Shown here: in pieces, positions 55,642 through 64,000 of the stretch
How positions within the stretch are numbered: the first letter of the stretch is position 1
Layout of the letters: every line of letters begins with the position of its first letter
Origin: Bryopsis sp. KO-2023
Taxonomy: Eukaryota; Chlorophyta; Ulvophyceae; Bryopsidales; Bryopsidaceae
Assembly (NCBI GenBank): GCA_030272585.1
Contig: BSYQ01000004.1
Location: forward strand, 4,836,001-4,900,000
Length of the DNA stretch: 64,000 nucleotides
Direction: 5' to 3'
Translations under genes and position numbers: made by a program
The notes under the pieces: generated by a model
Databases searched by the model: none
Told to the model about the DNA's origin: nothing
What the model saw: the letters and a program-made list of their open reading frames with translations, nothing else

Positions 55642-57251
55642 GAGGATGGCTTCGGGACGATATGGAGTTTTGATGTGTATGTTCGTGGGCTGAGTCCGAT
55701 TGTAAAAACGGAGATTTGCAAAAGAATTGGTAGGACTTCTCTTTCTCGTAAGGATTGAGAAACTATTGATTGATGAATGTTGAAAGTTGACTGATTGGTA
55801 GAGGTTAAAAAGACATGGTGGTGGTAGCCCCTCCAGTGCCAGCATGGGGTCTCTCTTGGTGGAGGTGTTTTTGTGGCAGGGATTAACTGTTGAGAATTTC
55901 CAGTAGGCGTCGAGAGGGGACCAAAAAAATCTGGGTGTCAAGCTGCCTGAAGCAAAAAATCTCTGTTTCCCAGGTCAAACCCAAACATAACCTCTGTCTA
56001 AGAAGAGACATTGATCAATCAATTTGATAGATTTTTGTGGGAAAGACATGAACGCAACTGACACCTTTTTCAAAAAGACATTGAATCAACCGGCCGTCGG
56101 AAAGAGTGCTGCTTGTTTGGAAAAAGAATGAATAGCGAATTGCAATGGAATCCTATTCTGCCAAGCATATTTGCCTCATAGTGGAAAGAATCTTTGGTTT
56201 CTTTTTATTTATGTATTGTTTTTGAGGGGGGGGGGAGTGTGGGTTGCTTCAAAACAAGAAGCCAAAGAAAGTGGCATAAGGGGATTAAAAGAAAGCAAAA
56301 AAAAGGGTGAAAAGACAATTTGAGGATGCTTGCTTTTCGAAGAAAACTTGTCACACAAAAATAAAGTAAACTCTACTTATGCTTTTTCACTGTTGTGTTT
56401 CCTGGTTTGCAACCCCCCCCCCCAAAAAACAACAAATAATAATAATAATAATAAATATACATATATTTATATGTATAATGCGAGACCTAGCGGAGGTTCA
56501 GGTGAAATCAAACACACCTCCATGTGCAAAAAAAGCAAGTCCAATTAAAAAAAGAGAGTGTGAACCCCTAGAAAAGAACAAACTAGGCAGGCAACATAGG
56601 CACCTTGAAATTCTTCCTAATTTTTTTTTCTTTCTTTTTTTGTTTCACTCCGACCTCAGCCCAGACAGAAAATCCAGTTTCATATGGCTAGATCATCAAG
56701 GTCCCCTTTAACTCGGGTGGAAGTCAGCAACATACATTCAATCGCCATCCAGGCAGCCATGCTATTTTTTTCTGGATTGGGATGCATCCCATCCATTCCA
56801 TGCATGTTGGATGCATTTCTCAGATGAAAAAATTGCACAGGTCAACCCCTTTTTTTTGGGGGGGGGGAGGGGGTGACGCAACATATCAAGGTATAAATCA
56901 AATCCTGGATTTCTACCCTCCCATCATGGCAAAAAACTTTTCGTTGAGCACAAAACTTCACAAAGTTGCATGGGACAGGGTTTCTGGGTTTAGAGTGGAG
57001 CAGGTGTTTGGCAAAGGTTTGCTGAACCTGAGGGGATTCATCAAACCTGTGGGGTGATTGAATTGACGGTCGAGGTGACGTCGAAAGCGTTCAGTGATGG
57101 GATTGATTGGTTTGTGACGATTGTGTTCTCGGATGCTCCACCAGTCCAGCATCCGAGCGGTGGGCACGCCATACAATTCCACCCCTACCCGAGTTTGCTT
57201 GTGTGGCTGGTGGATTGAATACGATTCGCGTGAGACGCTTGCTGACATTTC
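55642..57251 (+). repeat. 1.6-kb duplicated segment, copy B
   Basis: Second copy of 45437-47062 in direct orientation. It keeps the same order of blocks from GGATGGCTTCGGGACGATAT to CGTGAGACGCTTGCTGACAT. AAT trinucleotide repeats at 56435-56453 stand where copy A has TA repeats. Near its distal end B differs by a short substitution (GCATCCGAGCGGTGGGCACG). Confidence 0.85.
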
Positions 57252-57709
57252 TTGGGAAGCAAAAACGCTGTTGTGAATTCCTGCTATGGCGGTGGCAGCC
57301 GTACGTACTTAACCTATCAGATTGATAATGTCTCTTATATCTCTCAAGCTTCTGAAGTGCTGGGTGGAATTTTTCTGGAGTGCTTGCTTGAATTGCTCGA
57401 TTTTGACATTGGTTCACTGAACATGGCATGTAGGAACTGAAAAGAACGATGAGGCAACATAAAGGATCGAAATATCCAGAAGATATGGAATCTTGCATTT
57501 CCATGTGGAAACATTTGTCCTGGGACATTTCCCAAGATATGCTCCTCACATGCATTTTATTTTACAACAGCCAAACGAGTTTGTTCAAATTTGATCTTGA
57601 AAGAACTCCCGATATCATTCTACAGAATGCACCCACTCTTCCAACCAATTCCAAAAAAGCAGCCCACCCAAGGCGAGCAAAAAAAAAGCACAAGCGTCTT
57701 CGAATAAGT
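57252..57709. other. Spacer
   Basis: Between the duplicated segment and the 3' end of the Ala-rich protein gene (minus strand). No coding signal beyond short open frames. Confidence 0.4.
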
Positions 57710-58828
57710 TCAGCACTTGCATGATTGATTCGAGTCGTTTTCCCTCCAGCCCTTGACTGCTCCGATGTTAATTCTACTGTAGTTTCCGCAGAAGCTTTCG
57801 TTCTGGATGCCGCAGCAGGAGGCGGCCTCTCCGGAGCAGACCGGCCACCTCTGGGCGACAGTCTCGGCAGCGGCGTCCGCATCGGCGGAGCTATCCCCGC
57901 TGATATCCACATTGGTGCTGGCGTTGGCGTCGTCCTCCTGGGTGTTCACTTGCACATCGGCGACGGCTCCTGCCCCAGTCTCGGCACGATCTGGGTGAAA
58001 AGCAAAACAGGAGGGTCCATCACGACCTCCTTTCAACATATTTCATCTTTTTCAAAGGGAGCTGGCAAGCACAAGAACTCACTGTCGACGGTGAACGCGA
58101 TGGCTTCCCCAATGGCTTCGACCGTGACGGTTGCGACGACCCTAGCCGTGGCCTCGGAGGTGGCCTTGGCGAATCCTTGGGTGGTCGACAGTTTCACTTC
58201 CACGTTGGCGGTGGCACGCACGATCGCAGCCGCCACATCCTCGGCGCGCACAGCCGAGCCAGCGAAATTCTTTCCATTCACTGCGTCCGCCACAGCGCCG
58301 GCGATGGCCTTGCCGAAGATGTTGGCTTGCGCTTCTGCGCTCGCCCTCGCGCGTGAGTCCGCCTGGCCGTTCCCTGAGACGAACACGGAGCCAGTAGCTC
58401 GCGCCCACGCCTCGGCGAACGCCTCACCGACTTCCCGAGCGGCGGCGCTGGCGATCGCATTGGCATCGCCACCTTCGGCGCTTGCTTTCGCGAAAGCCTC
58501 CGCCACGAGGGTCTTTGCAGTGGCGCCGGAATCGCCCTGAACGCTCACAAACACACACACACGTCAATCATTCTCGACGCTGTTACTGGGTTGTGTGGGG
58601 CGTTACTCGTTCAAAACTCACCCCCGACGAGGAGGTAGACCTCGCGATTGCAACGCTGCGGTGCAAGGTCCTGGCGCCTGAACGAACATAATATCTCAGT
58701 CAAACACTCCTCTCGCGGAATAACAGCAACTCGCACTTGACACAACTTTAGTTTGCCGCCTTACCAGAGGCCGAGGCAAAGCCCATGAGGGCGATCAAGA
58801 TCACTGCGCCGACTCTTTGCATGGCCAT
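57710..58828 (-). CDS. Secreted Ala-rich protein with Cys-rich tail, unrecognised
   Basis: Four exons on the minus strand: 58828-58765, 58677-58622, 58536-58083 and 57990-57710. They give 284 residues. A clear signal peptide (MAMQRVGAVILIALMGFASA) leads to a short Ser/Arg stretch. A domain of about 150 residues follows in which Ala recurs at every second or third position (EAFAKASAEGGDANAIASAA, EAWARATGSVFVSGNGQAD, VRATANVEVKLSTTQ). Then comes an acidic Ala/Asp linker (DDANASTNVDISGDSSADAD). The last 45 residues carry six Cys (WPVCSG, SCCGIQ, SFCGNYS, SCKC). The alternation suggests a beta-solenoid or coiled extracellular structural protein; six Cys suggest three disulfides. GC content and codon use are higher than in neighbouring DNA. 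Function unknown; exported, perhaps a wall, scale or matrix component. Confidence 0.78.
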
Positions 58829-59334
58829 TTCCACCGAACCTCAAAAGTGGAGCACAGTAAAAAGCAGCAAGCCCTGGATTGCCAAAAACCTCAACACCAA
58901 AGAAAACGACTTTCGAGAGGAAATTAGACGCAGAAGATTTTTCTTTGTGATAAACAAAGAGCGACATGGGTTTTTGTACGCGCTTGCGGGCCAGAGAGTT
59001 CGACAGGGATGCGACATCGTGGGCGGTGCTTTTTTTTGTGGGTGTAACTAGGGGCAATGAAAACCGAAAGCCACATGTTGATGCAGCGTCGTCCACAGGG
59101 GTTTGTTCCAATGTCGCCATTTCCCGTCTCGCTTAGCGATCTGTAGCGCTGCAGAGTTTTCGTTTTTACGCTGCGCTCTTGATTCGACCGTTAGAACGCT
59201 TGTTTGTGCGCGTTTCGATTCAGTGCATCGAGGAGGAGGGGGGGCGAGGCGTGCTGCTTTTTCCTCAAAGGACTGGGTTTCGTTGCAAAACGAGCGTCCC
59301 GCGTGATCATGGCGGCGATTCCTCAACATTGGCC
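58829..59334. other. Divergent spacer
   Basis: Lies between the Ala-rich protein gene (-) and the coiled-coil gene (+), and may be a shared promoter region. No coding segment accepted. Confidence 0.4.
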
Positions 59335-61068
59335 ATGGGCAGGGGGAAGGCTTTCTGGAATTGGAAGAAAAATCCTTCGAATTGTCTTGGTGGGTTTTTT
59401 CAGTGGGGGACAGGACACAGGAAAGTGAGTTATGCTCCATATAAGAGCAGTGCAGCCACTGCTTTACAAATTCTTGGATTGATCGAGAGTGCAGCAGTGG
59501 TTTTATCTGGACCGTTTGGATTTGAGATCTTCCTGTTGCAGATATAGAGCAAGGGCTCTTGCTTGTGTATAACAGAATGAAGTCGATCTGAAAATCCAAG
59601 GTCAAAAAAGGAGCTTTAGCTTGACAATCAGGAATATTTCTTTGTTTCATCCATCCATCCACCTTTTTCCCTTTTGTTGCATTATTGCTAATCAAGATAC
59701 ATGACTGCTTTTCATCTGTAGATTTTCCCCACCAACCAAAATTAATTAAGCTGTTGTGTTGGATGCAGAGCAAAAAGCTGAATTTTGAAAAAGCAGCTGT
59801 TGAAGACATGCTGCTGCAGAAGGAATCTGATATTTTGAAAATGGAGGCATCCATCGAAACCTTGTCACTGGAATTCACAACTGCAAAACAACAGGTTCGA
59901 AAGATGCTGACCCATGTTATTTTTTTTTCCCATGAAGTACCCCATAATAAGTCAATCATCTTTTTTCCTGCTTTTTCATTCCTTCTCAAAAACAAAGCAT
60001 TGAAGATATTTGCATATGCAACAATACATTATTGCATTGCCTTGATTTTTGTTGGCTTTTTTTTTTTGTTAAAACAACACCAGGCAATATTTCAAACCCA
60101 ACAGTATCGAAGGGTGGTCAGCAATCTTGAAGAAGAGCTCTCCAATGCTGAAAATAGAATAGCAAACCTGAAAAGAAAACTGAAAAACAGACAGAGAAAA
60201 GCCCAAGAGATGGCATTCGAATCAACCAAATGCTCACTTCAACTGCAAGGAGCAAAACTTGAGGCCAACAAGGTGATAATTCCATGAAAACTTTCATTTA
60301 TTTCAATAAAAGGACCATCGACTGCCTGCAGAGTAAGCTTCCTTTTTTTTTTTCTGTCACTGTACACCAATAAGTTTTCCCGATTTTTTTAATTGTTTAC
60401 ACATTATTCAGGCTGCAGAGAGCCTCCAAGAAAAAGAGATATCATTGGAAGAGTCCGCAGCTTTGGTTGAAAATGCGAAACGAGAGTGGAAAAAGTTTTA
60501 CGAGAGTTTGAGGGAAAAAGAGGCCAGCATAATTTGGGAAGAATTCAAAACAACACTGCCATTAAAAATCAAACGATAATCCGATATGTCGAAACTGACC
60601 AGGTGGGTTAATGACTGGTTTCTGGCAAAAACACTGAAAAGATTTAAAAAATGTCATAGAGGTGCATAATCCTTTCTTAAAAAAAAAGACACAGAATTAA
60701 ACCCAGTTATCTTTTCGGCTACAAATAAGCCTTTCCAAAATTTTTGCTTGAAAAAAAATACTAATGTTTTACTTGCACCCTTTAAAAACGTTGTAGTTTC
60801 TCATGTATTAACTATACAGAGGGGACAAAAAACGACAAATGAAGCAGATTTCCTCTTGTAATTAGTTATTTGTTCAGACATAGGACCAAAAGATAACCTG
60901 TATGTGGTTGGATATCGTTTCACAGTCAGATAAAAACAGAATTTTGTTGTGGAGTTGCTGGATGAGAAAATTGAATTTCCTTTTTTTTCAAGGGAGTGTC
61001 TAACAGAAACACAGATAGAGCACTTGTCTGTCTCTCTACCTGACTGTCTACATGTCAGTTATAATAAG

Positions 61069-61116
<48 letters not shown>

Positions 61117-61889
61117 TTTCAAATTGCAAATTTAGGAAGCCGGGAGACAGAATCGTGAATTGGAGCTGAAAAAATTGCAGAGCATTGCTCTGCAGAAAAG
61201 CCGTGAGAATACTGAGGTATAGATTTTTTTTTTTTTCTGCCCTCTCCAGTTCCTTCAACAAGTTTTTGAAGGCTCAAACTGCAAATATATTTTACAATTC
61301 TAAAATTGTGATATCATGTTTTGAGAAACCAGGAAGATAGGTTGTCTGTCTCCTCTTTTTTTCCGAACGAGTTTTTTGGAGTGGCTTATCTTCTCTTATC
61401 TTTGATTTGCTGTTGTTGTTCTTTCCAGCACAGAGAAACAAAATTGTGGTGACGTCGTCGTTTTTCCCCCGTTGATTTGACTCTGCAGCAAAACGGTTCT
61501 TCCTGTGTTTTTTATCTTCAATCTGTCAGGCCCAGCAGAGCATGGTGGATGCAGAAAAGATCCACAAAGAGAAACTGGATGAAATGTGCAAGCAACACTC
61601 TGCATTCCTTGCCGCTTTCAAACAAAAGCAAGCAATCGAAATGCACAAAGCACAGCACAAGGTGACTGTTTGCTCTTTTTTTTTTTTTTAATCGAACAAA
61701 GTTCATGAATTTTCTGGTTGGTGTTTATTTTATTTTGCTGAGGGTTGGGTGGGCTGCAGGGGGCCAAAAGTCTCCAGAGGCACCAAGTGCACACCTCTGG
61801 GATAGAAACTATTCAAAAGGAAAGCGACTGCACGAATCGCTGAGCTGGAGAAGCAGTTGATGATGATAAAAGAGGCTCTGGTCCCTTGA
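59335..61889 (+). CDS. Coiled-coil protein, with an apparent frame break
   Basis: Exons: about 59335-59424 (uncertain), 59769-59894, 60084-60272, 60412-60602, 61136-61216, 61530-61661 and about 61773-61889. Exons 2-6 are in phase 0 and highly charged, with heptad-like spacing (DILKMEASIETLSLEFTTAK, NLEEELSNAENRIANLKRKL, NRELELKKLQSIALQKSREN, KIHKEKLDEMCKQHSAFLAA). The last exon ends RIAELEKQLMMIKEALVP. The product is a long coiled-coil, probably cytoskeletal or centrosomal, family unknown. Exon 4 reads EKEISLEESAALVENAKREW in phase but hits a stop before its donor. One extra A in the run at about 60547-60550 would restore frame into NTAIKNQTIIRYVETDQ and give phase 0 at the donor. So this is either an assembly error or a real frameshift. 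The first exon is a guess. Confidence 0.6.
61070..61115 (+). repeat. (TG)23 microsatellite
   Basis: 46 bp of uninterrupted TG in the intron just upstream of the exon at 61136. A TG-rich tract this close to an acceptor can act in splicing; no evidence either way here. Confidence 0.95.
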
Positions 61890-64000
61890 ACCTCCCAGTT
61901 CAAAACCAGCTCAAACAAAAAACAAGGACTTGTAAGAAGAAAGGGTTTTTTTTTAGAAAGGGAATTTTAGGGTTTTAAATAGAAAACTCTAGACGGATCG
62001 TTGAAGTTCAGGTCTGTGCTAGGAAAATAAAAACAAGCACAAACACTCAATTTTTCGCTTGCGCTTGCGCTCAACTCACTCATCTTTCAATATGATCAAC
62101 ACAGAAATTCTTCGAAACAAACCTTCCAACCAAACCTTCCACCATAACACCATACCAAATCAGAAAAATTACACCCTCTAGATCATCAACCAGATCTGAA
62201 TTTTTCAGAAACTCTCACTTCACACAAAACCAACCCTGTCAAAAAACGTTCCATCAAAACCACTGGACTGCCATAAAATACACAAAATATTCTCGATGCT
62301 CTGAAACTCACAAACGACCACTCCCAGCTGACTATATGAAAATCCCAGTGTTTTGTTTTTTTCTTGTTTTCGTTTCCAAAATAAAGAAATTATTCATTTT
62401 CTTTATCATAGAGCAGCCATTTTCAATTTCTTGATCGAGAGGAGTCTATCCAAAAGCAGTGTGAATTCTTTCCTGTGCTTGTTTATCTTTGGTGAATTAA
62501 ACTCTGAACAGTGAAGCCCAGCCAATACTCCACACATTATGCATCCCCCATCTCGATTCCAAAACAGAAACTTTTAAGGTTGCCTGTGCTGAAGTTAGCA
62601 CTTGTTGAACTCACTCCTGCACAGAGTGGTCGAATTTCATTACTGAAAGTTTCATACTTTCATAAGTATTTTTTTGAGGGGGAGCTCCAAATGATGATCA
62701 TCGTCAACCATTCATCCAGAGTATATTTTCCAGATGAGGGACGCTTCGTAAAAAAATCGCCGGACTTTCCTCCATAGCTTCAAGGGAAAGTCTTTTCAGG
62801 GTTTCAAACAATCAGTGAAACAAACAAACCAAACACTTTCCAGTGCTACTCCATGCCCAGCCGTGGCCTTTTTCATAACCAGAAAAAATAAAAAAAAGTA
62901 TAAGAAGGGTCGGAAAAAAGCCAGGACCATGAGAGTCAGTCGTGTGCAAAATCTGTAATTACATTCAGCATTCGTCTTAATTTTTCCTGAAGGAAAGAGA
63001 TGACGAACCTTGAAGTACTGTGCAATTTGATGTAATTTGATTTTTGTTTGTTTGTTTTAAGTACTGTGCAGTTTTCTTGTGCGTCATCCAAAAAAAGTAT
63101 GACTAAGCATGTTCAGTACCACAAGCATCTGATGCAAGTGATCCAAACCTCTCCGAAAAAACGCCCCTATCTGTCCCCTCTTCAACAAAATATACACTTT
63201 TTGAAAAAAAATGTTGCAGAATGTGTGTGTGTGTGTGTGTCAAAACGGTGGCTCAAAAAATACCCGAAGACTCATCACACTATCAAACGAACGAAGTAAA
63301 CAGCTGCTTACATTGAATCAAGGTTCCTTCGTCCTTTTAACCACAAACCACGTTTGTTCCATCCCGTACTCTAATCCTTAAAAAAAAAAAAAAAAAAAAC
63401 TATCCAATCAATCACATGCTACTTCCCATCAAACCTGTCAATGGATGAAGAGGATTCGTACAAATGTGCAAATCCTCTGCTGGCCTTTTTCTTTCTTCCA
63501 AATATTGAATGATTCTTGCAGAATCGGGGAGTTGCAGCTGGATCAATACATGGAAGAGATCACTCAGCAACTCAGAGCTGGCCGCGGAGACAGAAAGAAG
63601 AAAGTAGTGGTGGACGTGAAAGAAGATCGAGCAAAGCAAGCCGCCGCTGATGAAAAAAATGGGTGGTATGAATCATAGTGCATATCTCTGCGCGCGAGCG
63701 TGTTCTTTCAATTTTCTTTCAATCCACATGTTGAGAAAAATCCACTCAACCACGACAGTGTTGCTTTTGCATCAAGAGTTATCAGATACCAAATGTGCAA
63801 GATCCCCTCCTCCCTTGTTTTTCTGGATGTGCAGTCTGACAATTATAATTCTTCCCGATTTTTATCATGTCAATGCTGGTGATGGTGATGCTTTTTTTCT
63901 CCAAAGGGATCGATGAATGCTACTGTCAAAGCCACTAAACTGATCTCTAACTCCGCCGCCATGGGTGGGGCTATTTTCGTCGATCAGAAATGCCAACTTC
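61890..64000. other. 3' end of window, mostly unassigned
   Basis: 61890-63400 shows no convincing gene. A well-spliced-looking exon runs from 63522 (acceptor TTCTTGCAG) to about 63654, giving QLDQYMEEITQQLRAGRG then a basic stretch (DRKKKVVVDVKEDRAK). Another open stretch begins after CTCCAAAG near 63908 and runs off the window (NATVKATKLISNSAAMGG). The phases of these two do not join, so they may belong to different exons or genes truncated by the window edge. Confidence 0.35.

Noticed and set aside
59179-59334. Upstream extension of the coiled-coil gene's first exon
   Set aside because: In frame but without an ATG in good context or coiled-coil character; the first exon is left at 59335 with low confidence.

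Overview
The window is nuclear DNA of a eukaryote, most likely a green alga (Viridiplantae). The histone H2A and H2B proteins read as plant/green-algal types, a DEG15/TYSND1-type peroxisomal protease ends in a PTS1 tripeptide, and most genes are split by GT-AG introns with clean phase. Introns and spacers are full of A/T tracts and long pure C or G runs. The species cannot be fixed from sequence alone; a flagellate or early-branching streptophyte alga is only a guess.

Layout. 0.4-5.1 kb: a TAD2/ADAT2-like tRNA deaminase (+), a five-exon mitochondrial carrier (-), and an intronless H2A with an H2A.X-like tail (+). 6.6-15.9 kb: a 16-exon gene (+) for a 1560-residue surface protein (Pmp beta-helix repeats, Cys-rich segment, many membrane spans). 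16.7-24.8 kb: the peroxisomal protease (+), H2B (-), and a ten-exon armadillo-like protein (-). 25.3-32.6 kb: a short-chain dehydrogenase (-) head to head with a GRWD1/Rrb1-type WD40 ribosome-assembly protein (+). 34.6-37.4 kb: a receptor-like TKL kinase (+) whose ectodomain resembles the start of the 16-exon protein. 38.6-42.5 kb: an unrecognised 218-residue protein (+) and an RNF185/RNF5/RMA-type ER membrane RING ligase (+).

From about 42.5 to 57.7 kb the window is repeat-rich and gene-poor. It holds two copies of a 1.6-kb duplication (45.4-47.1 and 55.6-57.3 kb), a four-exon gene for a 202-residue membrane protein (49.1-51.0 kb), a 107-bp tandem repeat, a 14-unit 144/141-bp tandem repeat that is one continuous 724-residue reading frame, and three short inverted-repeat elements. 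57.7-58.8 kb carries a secreted Ala-rich protein with a Cys-rich tail (-). 59.3-61.9 kb carries a coiled-coil protein gene (+) with one apparent frame break. The last 2 kb is mostly unassigned.

Exon boundaries were worked out by hand from splice signals and phase, without transcripts. The genes are ordinary separate eukaryotic units. The functional links I see are the two related surface proteins, the two histone genes, and two head-to-head pairs that probably share promoters (carrier/H2A and dehydrogenase/GRWD1). I saw no retroviral, Polinton or other virus-derived element.
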